The notes: a model not told the origin generated them from the letters alone. A DNA stretch of 64,000 nt from Spodoptera frugiperda (GCF_023101765.2 NC_064216.1:1488001-1552000), one strand, 5' to 3'. Positions 22,484 through 36,100 are shown, numbered from the stretch's first letter. Translations and numbers: made by a program.

Positions 22484-24899
22484 TTTTGCATGCCCCCATC
22501 AAAAGGCTAGTAACGCAGTTTTAACTCCTTTGATGTAGCGGGGTGGTTATGGATCGCATTGATTGCTTACCATCAAGTAATCTGTTAGCTCGTTTGCTCC
22601 TTAAGCCATTAAAAAAGTTACACCGACAAATTGCCACATAACTATAAAACCAAAATGAAACTAGTATGAAAGTAATGTGTCAAGTTATACTCCATCATAA
22701 AGACGTTTATGTAACTTCGTATGTATGGCAATAACTCAATGTATGTATTTTAAGACAGGAATTGTACTGGTGGGCAATTATATTAGGGTACCTACCGAGA
22801 AATCAGGCTGTTAGGGCTTTCATTGTAAAAAGATATTTATTCAACTTACATAATTATAGTTTTACAGGTTATTCACAATGCGATAAATGTGCTTATACGA
22901 GTATATAATGCACTCTTTGTGATTTGTGAATACTTTTTTAACTGTAATTCTGAAAAATAACTTGCAACTCGTTCTATTCTCGTCAGGGTATCATTTTCTG
23001 ATATTACTGGTGTTTTTTATTTACTCCAATTAAATTCTAACTAGGCAATATTGTATGATAAAGAAATATTATTGCAATCGGTTTAGCCGCTGTTTTAAAG
23101 CTTAAAAATGAGATGTAATAATATTTTTGTCTACCATTATAATTGTTGTACTGAGTGACGATATCAGTAATCTGTATGAATGTACTGCATGTGTCTGCGC
23201 GCAATGTAAGGCAATATTTATGTATTTTCGTATAATATAATAAATATAAATTAATTAATTAAAAGCATGTGAAAGATAACAATTTGTTATGTCTTATGAC
23301 AGCTCTGTAATTTTGTGAACCATTTTCTTTTTGAAAATAAATGATTTTACCAAAATATTTATCTTGGAGTTTTCTTTACTTTATATTCCCAAGAAATAGC
23401 TTCGATCCTACATTTTTGTTCAATTTTGCCTCTAAATGCATTAATAAAATTTTCACACTACCAAATAATATGACCATCTACCTATTTGATTTGATTGATT
23501 CAACAAGCATTACTTATTGAGCTTGAGATATAGGAACTAATATAAATCAACCTATTTTCTATCAATGTTTAACTAGAACTACAAAAGTTTTAAAAAGGTA
23601 CTATAGAACCCACATCACTACAACCAAAATCAAGGTTTAAGTACTAAAAAAATAAAACACAAAACTGGGTAACTTAGAATATGTTTATTGAAGAAACATT
23701 ACATGTTAGCACAGCCTAGCTGCTCCTACGAAGCCTTCGCTCCTCACTACCGATACAAGGCATGGTGACTGATTACAGCTCTGACTTAGGTATTATTTTA
23801 CATACGATACGTCGTTTTGAAAACAATATAATGTATTTATTCACACAAACTAAACGAATCCCATACATCGAGGCTTATATGAGCCACAACAAAAGAATCT
23901 GTAGGTCTATAAGAACCTTATTGATCAAAATAAATTGCGATTTATTTAGGCAAAAAGCCTTTGCCATAAATAAGAATTAGGAATTTGATATACAAAGTGT
24001 TTTTTTTAAACTGTAATATTTTTTTCCTTAGTCAGACTTTTCTTACAATAAGAATGACATACAAAGTTAATTGTCCTTTAAATTGTTTTCAAAACGACGT
24101 AATCTACAAGAGTGTGTAGTGACTAGACGTCTGTCATATCACAGGTAATATTCATCTATCATTACATCAGTGAACGAAAGCATTTACAATTCATTATACT
24201 CTATACCAAATAAAGCACATTTTCACTTAACCACCCAATATCTATTTTCATACATTTAATTCTATATGAAAGTTTTCCGTCAAGCAAAAATGTGCTTTAC
24301 AGTTTCTATGATTAAAACATGAATAAGTGAGACATAATATTCAGTAAATATCACATGAATGAGTGCATTTTATATTTAATTGAATTAAAATTGAATTGTT
24401 ATTTTGATAAACTGATAGTATTTTTTTTCTATAATGTAACAATATTTTATACCATTTATTTTAAATCATCAGTATTTATTTGTTATTTTACAATGTGTTT
24501 AATACATTATTGTTAGATTTACATTTATTTTTTAGTGGTAAGGCCTATAAATAAGGTATGGTAAGGGTAGGCAACATCAAGGGTTAATAATAAGATCATT
24601 CATAGTAGGTGTAATATGTTACAATTTTCCAAAAAATATAGAAACCATCCAGTTATCAACATAACAACTCGAATGCTAGCTAAGACTAGGGTTATTTGGA
24701 CTGGTCAACATGACAGTAGCTTCATATCTTCAATTATTTAAAATAGTATTTTAGTATAGACATAGAACAAGGCAACTAATGATTTTGAATATGAAGGACT
24801 AACTTTAATAATTGATATTGTACATAATTTTAGTACTAATAAATGTATTACACCCATCACTATTTGTGAGACATATTTAATTAAATCTTATTGTTATAG

Positions 24900-25020
24900 G
24901 CTTACTCATGTAAGTATTTGACGAGAAAACTCGACTAGTTTCAAGGCATTCTAGAGACTAATATAAATGAGCAGCATTGTGCGACACATGACGCAGCGAC
25001 TGTTGACGCTGCTAATGTCA
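24900..25020. mobile_element. palindromic MITE family G, partial
   Basis: It contains an aaaactcgactagtttcaag arm and GAGCAGCATTGTGCGACACA, matching the left half of the copy at 32058-32298. The right arm is missing. Confidence 0.55.
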
Positions 25021-25395
25021 CGTCATGCACGATTTAATTTACACAATAATTCTAAATATCAAAACTGCATTTTTATCTTTAACATGTAATTTCTCCGTCC
25101 GTATGTACTGTACCATTGTCTTGTACAGAAAATACATTTTCAAATTTTGTTACTAAGATATGAACCTACTGCCAAGTTAACCAGTCCGTCTAATTAAACT
25201 AAGGTAGAGTATAACTAATTATTTAATTAATTAATTGTAAGTAACAGCACACACAGGCTTACCCTTAGCGATTTGTACTAAAGCATGTATCACCGTCCCT
25301 ACTCGCCCGAACACATTCTATACTTGGCTTATTTTACTGTTTCATTACTTGGCTTATGGTGGTATTATTGTGGTTAGAAAGTTAGTGATTAAATA

Positions 25396-26558
25396 TAGTG
25401 TTGCCCAAATTCAGTCTTGGTCTTGCAGTCTTGGTCTTGTTCTTGCATTTTTGCAAGACCAAGACCAAGAACAAGACCGCGATCTTTTTCAGCAAGACCA
25501 AGACCAAGACTGACCGTGCAAGACTTGAGCAAGAACAAGACATAGCCTGCAAGACTCTTGCGTCTTGCAGCTAGGACTTCGCGCTATTTCACTGAGTAGT
25601 TAGTTATAACAGTTCGGTGTATAGGTAGGTACGCTTAGGAATTCTATGAGGCGCAAAAAACTGTATCAAAGAATATGAAATACTGGACCTATGCGCATTA
25701 CGACTAATACTATAAACATAGCGAATAAAAAAATTCTATTAAAATTAAACTGAGTGCATGCATAGTTATGTTTTAACCATCGGCACTTTGATAATGCGGC
25801 ATCAAAGGTTTTGTACTTACTTCTCAAAGAAATTTCCCGCTTTTCGGAAGTACATGGTTATGATACACGGCTTCTTTTGAAATCTAAAACAATCGTTGCC
25901 GCCACGCCGAAATCATAACATTTGACACTATTTGATTGCCGCATGAGGTATACTCATGCAAAATAATTTCGTATTTTAAGAGTACAGGTGTTCCAAAGAA
26001 TAAATAAGTTTCAGAGTGCTTAGAATGAAAATGAATACATTATACTGATCACGCAAGTAGTATTATGATTAGGATAAAATGGTAAGGATAGGTAGTAGAT
26101 GTCATTTTAATTCATTTTAGTAAGTATATATTATAAAATTGATTACTTATATGGCTTTTTTACATGTTTTAGCAAATGTAAGCTTATAAATCATAAATGT
26201 TTATTAAGACTAACAGTTACTTCCATGGAAAACGACATATAGGTCAGTTGATTTTTCGAATTTCTTATCAAATCTTCAGTTATTTATTAATCTGCTTGAT
26301 CTTTACTATGGCTATGTTAATTCAAGCTCACAATGTTCCAATTCTAATACGTTTTTCTAAGATTTAAAGTAAACTTTAATAAATAGTAATAGACTAATAG
26401 GTAATTGCAAGACTTGCAAGACTCTTGCTGCAAGACCAAGACCAAGACCAAGACTGGGAGCGCAAGACCAAGACCAAGACCAAGACCAGGTGTATTGGCG
26501 CAAGACCAAGACCAAGACTGGCTAAGTCTCGTCTTGTTCTTGCATTTGGGCAACACTA
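25396..26558. mobile_element. hAT-type non-autonomous DNA transposon
   Basis: The 1163-bp unit has perfect 15-bp terminal inverted repeats TAGTGTTGCCCAAAT and is flanked on each side by the 8-bp direct repeat ATTAAATA (25388-25395, 26559-26566). The 8-bp duplication and the TAGTG start are characteristic of the hAT superfamily. No transposase is encoded. Both ends carry dense arrays of the hexamer CAAGAC/GTCTTG (25411-25565, 26406-26540), the kind of subterminal repeats hAT transposases bind. These arrays create a spurious Leu/Gly-rich open frame on the - strand. Confidence 0.85.
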
Positions 26559-26664
26559 ATTAAATATTGTCTATATTTTTTAGTAATGTCTATATTGTAA
26601 CATTCATTTGTGTCTATCTTCAAACAATTTATGTGGTGTTAAGTATCATATTAAAAATACAGCA

Positions 26665-26790
26665 CAGTATCCTTAGTACGAGTTCGCGTTCGGCGCTCTG
26701 ATTGATTGATTTATTCGCGCCGTCCAATCAGAGCGCCGTACGCGCTTTCATTTTGTTCGACGTAAAAGCAAACTCATACTAAGGATACTG
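26665..26790. mobile_element. 126-bp palindromic MITE
   Basis: The termini CAGTATCCTTAGTACGAGTT and its near-complement AACTCATACTAAGGATACTG bound a central palindrome built on CGCTCTGATTG / CAATCAGAGCG. It is related in its core to 18731-18862. It lies 107 bp from the hAT element. Confidence 0.75.
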
Positions 26791-27363
26791 GACATGGCAA
26801 CGACCGTAACTTTCAATAGTTTCCAGTCTCGTACTAGGATATGGCAACGAGCAACTTAGTACGGTTTCGAGTGATGCACGAATACAACGAATTGTTGTGT
26901 CGGCTTTAGACTCATGACACAGGAGAAACATTTCGTATAAACCTAAGTGAAAAAAGCATTTGTAACTTTATTTCTTTTCTATTGTTGCAATACCACAAAA
27001 ATACCATCACAATCAAACTAACCATTGCTATATTAAATCTATTAATATTTCTCTTTTTATAACAAAACAGGAATATGAATCTAAAATTCTAAAACGAAAT
27101 ACACAAAGCAGTGATTCTCGTGCCAAAAACGACTAAAAATACATTTTTTGTGTTAACTTTTAGGCTTTTTAGCTTTAAAAATAATAATAACATAATTTTG
27201 ACAAAATATAACATACGATTCTAAATTAAAATCGTTCATGTTGAAATTGTTTTGATTTTTTTAAGCCGACTTTGTCTTACGGATGCTTATATTGAGAAAC
27301 AGGTTACCGGTATGGCAGGCCGGTACTGATCAATGCAGCTTTTTTATGAAATAAACTGGTAAA

Positions 27364-27560
27364 CAAGCACACGGATCACCTGATGGTAAGCAATCGCCGC
27401 CACCCATGGACACTTGAAACACCAGAGGCGTTACAAGTGCATTGCCGGCCTTTTAGAGGTTAGGAGTTGTTGGGGGATCGGGGATTGGGAAGATTGGAAA
27501 GGGGGGTACAACGCAACCGTTGTTTCACGTCGATTTTCTGTGAGGCCGTAGTATCACAGT
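27364..27560 (-). repeat. interspersed repeat A copy
   Basis: It reads ACGGATCACCTGATGGTAAG, then gccgcc-acccatggacac, then AACACCAGAGGCGTTACAAG, as in the other repeat A copies. It is shortened at the far end. Confidence 0.75.
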
Positions 27561-28030
27561 ACAGTACCGAATGTCCGTACCGAAAACCTGTTTCCCTATA
27601 TGCACCCTAATATACCTTTTTTTCCTTAAAATACAAGTCCTGCTGTTACCATCAACATACTAAATCTTTCACATCTTACGTTTTGTTCCCAACATTCACA
27701 ATTTAACACCAATTCATTAAGAAAGGAAACATCAAATTCACATTAAACTTTTATACAAATTACGATATTTGTGGAGAGGAGTTTGTTTTTGTAGTCTTTT
27801 TATTTACAGAAAATAAGAAATTATGTAGTGTATCATTAACATTCGTATACGAACATAGGTATAATAATGTTCTTAGTTTACTAAGTCAGTCAATCAGTCA
27901 GTACTTAATTTTCATAAAAAAAGTAATTTAAATGGGTCATAACAGATTTTTTGAAAGTAGTGAAGTGAATTAAACATTGAAAACTATATTGATTAAATAT
28001 TTAGAAAAGGAAATACACAATACCGCATCG

Positions 28031-28210
28031 TTGGCGCGTGGCTGGACAACCGACCGTATCGCAACATGTAGCGGGTGCGATTACCGCACAGAATAAATCT
28101 TTGTATGATCCATAAATTGTTTAGAGTCTAGGTGTCATAAGTATGTGAACTTGTATATTTGTAAACGCACCCACGACACAGGAAAAATCCTAGTGTGGGG
28201 CAACGTTAAA
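28031..28210 (+). repeat. tRNA-derived SINE (family C) copy
   Basis: TTGGCGCGTGGCTGGACAAC head, GGTGCGATTACCGCAC B-box region, body, and CCCACGACACAGGAAAAATC tail. It is a full-length copy. Confidence 0.8.
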
Positions 28211-28684
28211 AGAAAACAATAGAAGATTGAGTTAAAATACGCGAAGTGTACAGTAATATCTTAAATAAAGAAGTATCACAAAACAGAACAAACTCCTCTC
28301 CCACACAAAATATAACTAGAAAGAATATTTTACAACATTAACGAGTTAAACAACAATTTGGTCAAACAACACTTACTAGACGAATTAACAAAAACGTTAA
28401 TTATTATAAATACAAGGAAAATTTGTAAGATTTCATATAATTGACACAATTAACAAGATATTTAGGGTAAAAATGTAAAAGGTAGACGCTTTAAGCCAAT
28501 CCTAATAAAATATTTAAGTAACATTTTTTCATTTGTTGTAACATTCAATAAAAAAATATAAGATTAAAGTTTTATGTACCATTTTGCAATGATTTGCAAG
28601 GTTGATATCTACACAAAATAAAAGGAATATTGTGTGTAGGGATCAACCAATCAGATTGATCAGAATGTAAGATTTAAAAATTGT

Positions 28685-28755
28685 TGTGTACATGAATTTG
28701 TATATTTATAAATGCACTCACGACACAGGAAGAACACCTAGTGTGGAGTCACGTT
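28685..28755 (+). repeat. SINE family C tail fragment
   Basis: Only the 3' end is present: TTTATAAATGCACTCACGAC, then CACCTAGTGTGGAGTCACG. Confidence 0.55.
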
Positions 28756-29154
28756 TGAAAGACAAAGAAGAAGAAAGGAGAGTAAGAGAAAGAGTAAGAA
28801 TGGGAGACTGAAAGAACACATTGTGCCAACTGATATTGACACGACGAAGAAAAATATAGATTTGTAAATTTAAAGAATGTTACAACAAACAACAAAATGT
28901 TATAAAAACTCATTAAATGACAGTAAAAAGTGTACAATATATTAGGCATAATATTAAAAATGGATACCGCGTGTACAAGCTGTGCTTTTAAAGTTAGACG
29001 TTTAAGTAAAATCAAAGCACCTTGTTCGTTTAAAACAATTCTATTATATTATATGTGTAAACGCCAGTACACCAAAACTGCTATGTATTAGTTTATTTTT
29101 AATGTCTGCCGGCTGTAAGAATTCAGCGCCCAATGAACAGCAAAGAATACACAG

Positions 29155-29362
29155 TTGGCGCGGTGGTTGGGCAACCGGCTGCCGCGCAACGTGTAGTAGG
29201 TTAGATTCCTGCACGGATTCAGTATAAACTCATTTATCTAAAAATCAACTCTGTATGATCCAAAAAAAATTGTTTCGGCTTTGGGTGTGATGTGTATGTG
29301 AACTTGTATGTTTGTAAACGCATTCACGATTCAGGACAAAGTACAAGTGTGGGCCAAAGTTT
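29155..29362 (+). repeat. tRNA-derived SINE (family C) copy
   Basis: The head GGCGCGGTGGTTGGGCAACC is the closest here to an intact tRNA-like promoter. The body and CATTCACGATTCAGGAC tail follow, and the insert ends in a T-rich run. Confidence 0.8.
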
Positions 29363-29738
29363 TTTTTAAAATAAAATACCGAGTTACAAGAGCGTTACTG
29401 GCTTCCAGTATGCCTAACTTAAGAACAACGCAAATGATTTCTTATTTTATTTTCTTTCTTATAAGTAAGAGGTTATAAAACATCACGTTCTACGATCACA
29501 AAGGATTGCGGAATATAAAAACTGGAATTATTGAAAATGTGTTAAAGAAAGACAAATTGTGCCACAATGTGCATCCTCTGCCTATCCTTTCGGGAGATAT
29601 AATGCGTAACGAAATTTGGGTAGTTTGATGTACTGGCATTTGCACATACTCAATCCTTTTAGGAACCCTGAATGTGCAAAATAACTAGTAGATTCGTGTT
29701 TGTCAAGCCATTTGATTATATTAACTAAACACTACGGC

Positions 29739-30166
29739 TTGCATACGTAACTGGTCGAGAGAGCTCGACTACTTTCAAGTCACATTGCTACTCATGACTA
29801 ATTTTTATTTTAATGTCCGTTTTGTATATATATTATTTTAAAATATTAGACATTATTTATTTTCTCGCGGAAAAAAATAGTTTCGAAGATATATCGATTT
29901 GAAATATGGCATAACGTTACTTCTAGGTACATTTTCACATGTATAAATGCTTCCACTCCTAAACTTTGATTCGTTTTATCTAAGTATTGTTGTCTTATAT
30001 GACAAAATAAAAAAATACGTGTCTAAAATTTTTTCATTACCTAACTGACGGACTGAATAGATTTTTAATTTTCATACCCCGTCATTATCCCTATTATGAG
30101 CCCCGTTGTGGCTTGAAACTCATCGAGCATTCTCCTCGAACAATTTAGTGAGTAAGCCGGAATGTT
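29739..30166. mobile_element. MITE family G interrupted by MITE family F
   Basis: The outer family G arms lie at 29739-29793 (tcgagagagctcgactactttcaagtc) and 30094-30166 (ggcttgaaactcatcgagc to gtgagtaagccgg). Between them sits a family F element (about 29794-30093) that begins ATGACTAATTTTTATTTT and ends GTCATTATCCCT. The copies at 49554-49827 and 32058-32298 show each family alone, so this is a nested insertion. Confidence 0.65.
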
Positions 30167-31204
30167 TATTGATTTGAATATATTAATATGTAGCTTAAAT
30201 CTATTATTATATCGATTTGTAAGAGTGTGGTTAATGTGGACATTGCCTGACTAGTTCATGTGTATCAATACAACTGAATGAACATAACCCAGTCAGGTAA
30301 AGTCGACATTTTGCGGTATTTCGTACCTTATACATAATTATTTATTTATTATTGAGATTGAGGCTTTGGAATAGTTTGATCCTTTACGAAAGAGAAGAGG
30401 TATCATAATTACTTTTTTAAGGTACTATTGTATCGTATTGTAGCTTAACAAGTATACATAGAAAATATGTTTGTCAAAACGGTTTTGAATGGTCATCAAG
30501 ATTAAGAGTGTGTACCAAATTTCACATCGATTTGACGTCAGTGGGTAAAATTCCATTTATAAGATCGGCTTGACCCAAACAATGCTAAATAAAACCGTAA
30601 TAATCAATATTACTAAACTGCTTTATTAATACATAAGTGATTGTAAAATTACTGCCAAGGCACAATGGGATGTAGTATTGCCCATTAAAGCTGTGGCAGA
30701 TACTTTCAAAGCTCGTTATATACGAAAAATCTGTTAATTTTGCATTGTGTAATTAATTTTAGTAACCACAAGTATAGTATTTTTACGTATTTAAGCATTA
30801 GATAAAGAATATCGGATCAAATTGTACATCCAAATATGATATAGTACTTTTTATATATATTTTTCTCATTCCTAAGTTCGCCTAAGATCAATCTATTCCA
30901 AAACCATTCTTAAACAGGTCTTAATCTATTCGAAGGCAATGTTATGAAAGCATATATTATATGTATATATATTATATTAAGTATTGTATGTACTATATAA
31001 TTATAAACAGCTTCTCACTATGACTAGAGATGTGAACAACCGGCTAATTTGGTATAAAACTATATGTATTTTTATGGTAACTATGTTTTTTTATTTATTT
31101 ATAATTACGCCGATTCCGTATAGTAGGCATTGGATAAAATCAAAGTCGTTGTTAATAATTTATGTTTTGCTTTGTAAGCTTAGTTTATTAGTTTTTTAAA
31201 AGCG

Positions 31205-31658
31205 AAAGGAGATCATTATTTTTGGGCATTTTCTGAAAGTGTAACACAAAAAGACAACTTTTCATATTATAAATTGGGTTTCGTCTGTGAAAAATAAATT
31301 ATTTAGATTTTTCAATACAATAAAATATTCAAAAATAATCACACTTTCATTCATAGATTTGATGATTTACTTAATTTTCGAAATTGCTTAGCGAATTTTC
31401 TAGAAATAAGTCTGCTATTTGACGTAAACATGTGATGACGTCATAACGCACTTTTTCATACAAAATTAAAAGAAATTATCGTTTGTTGATGTTTCGAAAA
31501 AAGTCTTGAATTTGTCTAGTAGGAAACGAGCCTTTTATTTCAGATACCTAATTCTATTCAAAAAGGTTATGAAAATGATGAATCTTCATTACGATACGTA
31601 TCATTTCACTTTCAGAAAATGCCCAATAATAATATATAGAGCTGTAATGATCTCCTTT
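31205..31658. mobile_element. 454-bp element with inverted ends
   Basis: Both ends carry AAAGGAGATCATTA and, a little further in, TGGGCATTTTCTGAAAGTG in opposite orientation; the right end has an extra 14 bp between the two modules. The interior is AT-rich and non-coding. No target duplication is clear. Confidence 0.65.
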
Positions 31659-32057
31659 GATTTATTATATGTAATGTACTAAAATTTCGTATGTAAAAAT
31701 ACTCTATATAGGATTTTTAGTTAAGTTTTCGAAGAAAAATATAAAGAAAACTATATATAAGAACATTCATTTAAAGGTTTGCAAGTCTATGAAGGATTTA
31801 AGTTAAAGCTTCTAGAAATTATTTCGTTTTTACTTACTTAAAATGTACACTATAGTGTCTAGAGGACAAACTATACAATATTGTTACTATGCGTCAATAT
31901 TTTCATAAGATTTTTATAAGATCAGTATTTAATTTACTATAGAAGAGTTTAGTATGAGATTTCGAAAGGCTCAGCAAAATATAGAAAAAATATTAACAAT
32001 AGTACTTTATAAAAGGAGAATTTAAATTGTATTATAACTTTCGTGAGACATACTAAA

Positions 32058-32298
32058 TTAATTATTATGTTATCGGCTTACTCTCGTAGCTGTTTGACGA
32101 GGAACTCGACTAGTTTCAAGCCATGCTAGAGGCTCATATTTATGAGCAGCATTCCGTGACACACGACGCGGTGATTATCGGGCTGCTACTGAGTTACTGA
32201 GTAGTTTGATGCATGAATATAAGCCTCTAGTATGGCCTGAAACTAGTCGAGTTCCTCGTCAAACAGTTACGTGAATAAGCCGATAACATAATAATTAA
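32058..32298. mobile_element. palindromic MITE family G, complete copy
   Basis: Inverted arms of about 75 bp (32058-32140 and 32217-32298) bound a core with GAGCAGCATTCCGTGACAC. Both ends start TTAATTATTATGTTATCGGC. It is the best-preserved copy and serves as reference for the family. Confidence 0.8.
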
Positions 32299-32696
32299 AA
32301 ATTTAACTTTCTTTAACTAAAATATTGACGCATTCCGGATATTTGACTAGTAAGAGCTATTTATTTGACTATTAATGTTAACAAATTGACAGAAATGATA
32401 ATAATAATTGACGAAACGATAGCAATGAGGTAGAATACAATACAAAGATAATGTCGTCGGTTGATTCTATTTAAAGGTCTATGACGATGTTTGATACTGA
32501 ACAAAGTGCCATGTAATAAGAACTTATTTTTGTATAAATATAGTGTTTTTTCCATATATATGAATTTTTGATAATTAGCGGTTGCTTAATATTGATGAAA
32601 GAAAAACCTCGACTTTTACTGTATCAGGTAAGGTAAAGATATAAGACACGTTCTGAATTTTATTCATATTAATGTTAAATTGTGCTCTGTGACTGT

Positions 32697-32830
32697 AACG
32701 TCACGCCTTTTATCCCCGAAGGGGTAGGTCGAGGTGCACATTACGGCACGTAATCGTGCTATACAATGTACTTTTCACTTTTCATAGGGGGTGAGCTCTG
32801 TGACGGTTTGAGGACCTATTCAAAAGTGTC
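32697..32830 (-). repeat. SINE body/tail fragment (as at 5041)
   Basis: CGTCACGCCTTTTATCCCCG, then GGTGCACATTACGGCACG, then a gggggtgagc segment: the reverse complement of the 3' two thirds of the element at 5041-5311. Confidence 0.6.
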
Positions 32831-32893
32831 CATTGCTCGCCTAGGTTTGTATACCATTAATTTGAAATTCGATAAAGCAATTCTTCTATATTG

Positions 32894-32899
32894 TTTATT
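32894..32899 (-). terminator. probable polyadenylation signal of ZUP1
   Basis: AATAAA on the - strand lies 183 nt after the ZUP1 stop codon and is the nearest good signal downstream. Confidence 0.45.
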
Positions 32900-33081
32900 C
32901 ACTAATTAATTTAACAACTTTATCCAATATCAAACATCGTTCCAAACACAATAACTAAGTATTACAAGTTGAAGCAGAGAGTTTAAGTTGAGCGGCGTAT
33001 TATCATGTAGTTAGTTAGTTAGTTAGTTAGCTACCTGTGACGTAGTGTGCGTGGAGTGGGGGCCAGCCCCGCTCACCTGTC

Positions 33082-33117
33082 CTATGGGATGCGGACTGAT
33101 TGGAGGACTTTACTAGC
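33082..33117 (-). CDS. ZUP1: ZUP1 coding exon 15 (last)
   Basis: It encodes ASKVLQSVRIP and a TAG stop (33082-33084), a short C-terminus like that of vertebrate ZUP1. The acceptor CAG is at 33118-33120. Confidence 0.85.
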   Translation of the reverse strand, partial: ASKVLQSVRIP

Positions 33118-36100
33118 CTGGAACACAGAAACAAATATTGGGAAAAATGTTTATTACGCGGACTTTCGAACTTACTATACCTCAAAATATTCAAAATTAG
33201 TCAAAAGGTAAAAAAAGTAACTCATAACATTAACGGTATACGATTACATGCGTAGCTGCTCGAATATACTCGACTTATTTTGTGGGCCCTGGTCTGGCTT
33301 GAAATTAGTCGAGTAAAGTCGAACATATTTCTCAAGATTATATAAATTAACCTAGTCTGTCTTACGATAATCAAATTACTATTAACTGTCATTAGTCATA
33401 TTATATTGCTACAGTATATATTTAATTTTATTTATATTTATTTTCTCTTTAGTTCACAAATCGCTACTCCAGTTACTTTTAAATATTCTAAGCAATAAAA
33501 TATGGTACGGCTATAGACATACAGACACACATGGCACATATAGACATACACACATGGCTAACACATTTATTTTATTTTGTTAACATATTTATTTGTTAAA
33601 AATGTGAATGACACAGTTACCTCATACTCGGCATCGTCGGCGATGTCCCCTTTGACGGCGAGTAGCTGGTACTGTCGGGCCCGCAGCGCGGCCGGCCCGC
33701 GCCGCAGCAGGCGCAGCGCCGCCGCACACGACGCAGACCCGCCGCACACTACTTGACGGACCTGCCACACAGTACCGAGATTAGGAAATTGCTGTTTTAA
33801 CTTAGTTTTAAGTAAATAAACTCATAAGTATGACTGGTGTAACGGACGTTAAATAACGAAATATATATATTTTTATAATTACTCTTTGAATTTTTATTGA
33901 AACCTATACCCTACCCTACTCGCAATTCGAAAATGGTCAGGAGAGTGAAATACGAAAATCAGTAATTTCTAATTGACATTTATAAATCACTAGCGAACCC
34001 AGCGAACTCCGTTTCGCTACCAATGATTCTTGGATTTTTTTTCCTGAATTTTCTTTGCTATAAACCTTACGGAGCCCGAGACCTTTCCAACAAATGCAAA
34101 ACCATGTAAATCGGTTCGTGCGTTCTGGAGTTATAGCGTCAGGAAGGAAAACCCGACTTATTTTTATATAATAGATAATAATTTCACTTTTCAATCGTTT
34201 CTCAAAACCACAACATACCTAATACAAAACGATTTTCTCAATTTACATTAAACGTTTAAGTATATGAAAATAAATTAAAGGTAACACTTCTATGTCACTC
34301 CAAAAATTTCACAATAAACATTTTTTACATATATTTCAATAAATAAAACTGAAGATTTTGTTTGTTTGAACACGCTAATAATAATTTTTGTGTTGGATAG
34401 TCCATTTAACGAAGAGCTATATAGGCTATAAAACATCACGCTATGGATGTAGCTAGTATACTAACATCACAATAACACACTAAATAAATTAAAACAAAAT
34501 AAATAATTTGTTACTTGCGCGGGTGAGTGTGAGGGATCGAGCACTAGTAAAGTCGCCTTGCCGTCCTTGTGTTTCTCGTAACCTATTATAGTCCGTGAAT
34601 GACCTGCACGATGTAAAAAATATATTATTATTACTACAGGAAATTAGATGGTACATTAAACCCAGCTTTGAAATTACAATACCGATTTTTTCTTAATATT
34701 CTTATGCAATTTTCAACATACAGTCTGTTGAAAATACATCTACAGTATAATAAAAACTAAAAATGTATCCTATTATTATGCAAACCAAATCGCATAATCA
34801 GACCTGACGTTTTATAACCATAGGAAATATATTGATGACCCAGCAAACGTCGTACCGCCTCAAACATGTTTTCCTCACCTTTTAAACCCCTGGACCTCAC
34901 AAATAATTCAAGACCAAAACTTTCTCGAGTTTTAGCGAGATTAACGAACAGCAATTGATTTTTTAATGTACAGGGTGACTGAATTCAACTTATTCCTCTC
35001 AGGAGGTGGTAATACAACTAATTTCCCACAAAATTAGCCCTGATAATGATAATGATTACATAGATAATGCTAATTAATTTATCAGAAGTAACCAGGATCC
35101 TCTAGTAATCTGCTTACCCTGATGCTGCAGATAGAGCGGCGCCTTGAACCCGGAGGGGTCGTCCTGGAAGTAGCGCAGCACCCAGTCGAACAGGGCCGGG
35201 TGGCTGCCGTCCGCGCTCGTCGGCTTGTGGAAGTCTATTAGCTGACATCTACGGAAGTAATATAATATAATTATGATAATATTTAACACAGAAGACATAT
35301 GCAGATTGGATTGACCAAGAAACTGTGGGGATTTTTGAACATGGGATAAGAAAAAATATAAAATCATTTTAACATCATCTTTATGATCAGTTTAACATCA
35401 TTTTTTATCATCATCAGCCGAAAAAGAAGATCCACATCCACGTCATGTGTCTTATTAGCTCTCAGAAAAATTAAGTATTTTTAATTTATTAGGATTTATT
35501 TATTTATTGCCTCTTAGAGATAACATAGAGATAACGCAGTGCCGTTAAATAGCTACCTAGTGGTCTAAACAGTATAATATATATGTATAGTCTACGAACT
35601 CATGGTCTACACAATAGTAAGAATGCTGTTCATAACTCCCTAATTTCAATTGGCCCTAATTTTAGGTCATGATTTTTTATTCGATAAATAATTGATCACA
35701 CAGAGCTGCAATAGTTATTTGGGGTTGGCCTATGTTCAGCATCTTGGCCGATATGCCAATGACGATGATGATGATGATGATTCGTTTACCTTATCCTGAG
35801 CGAGGAGAGCACAGTGACCACTTCGCAGGCACCGATCCATTTCCGCGTGTTGTACAGCTTGGAGCCGAGCTGTTCTGAACCCTGCGTAATACAAATATAC
35901 ACTAATTACAATATAAATGTCTCAGTTTAATATCGTGACAATGCTAGAAATTTGCTAAGTCCCTAAAGTAATCTATTTCAAGTGTGGGAGTGTCATTCTT
36001 CGGCACGAATGAGCCGGCTCGACTGGAGTGATACTACGGCCTCATCGAAAATCGACGTAAAACGAAACAAGGCTTGCGTTGTGTCACGTCGGGGTCACCA

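Larger units (their letters stand above)
18210..32880. other. gene-free intergenic stretch
   Basis: No exon or RNA gene was recognised between the SLC17 3' end and the ZUP1 3' end. The sequence is AT-rich and holds MITEs, SINEs and a hAT-type element, listed separately. Open frames here are short and without motifs. Confidence 0.6.

Noticed and set aside
26344..26556. 70-residue Leu/Gly-rich open frame on the - strand
   Set aside because: It is the translation of the CAAGAC hexamer array inside the hAT element, not a gene.
32058..32298. piggyBac assignment from TTAA at both ends
   Set aside because: The flanking tcgtgagacatactaaat sequence is shared with another copy at 9050, so TTAA may lie inside the element rather than be a target duplication.
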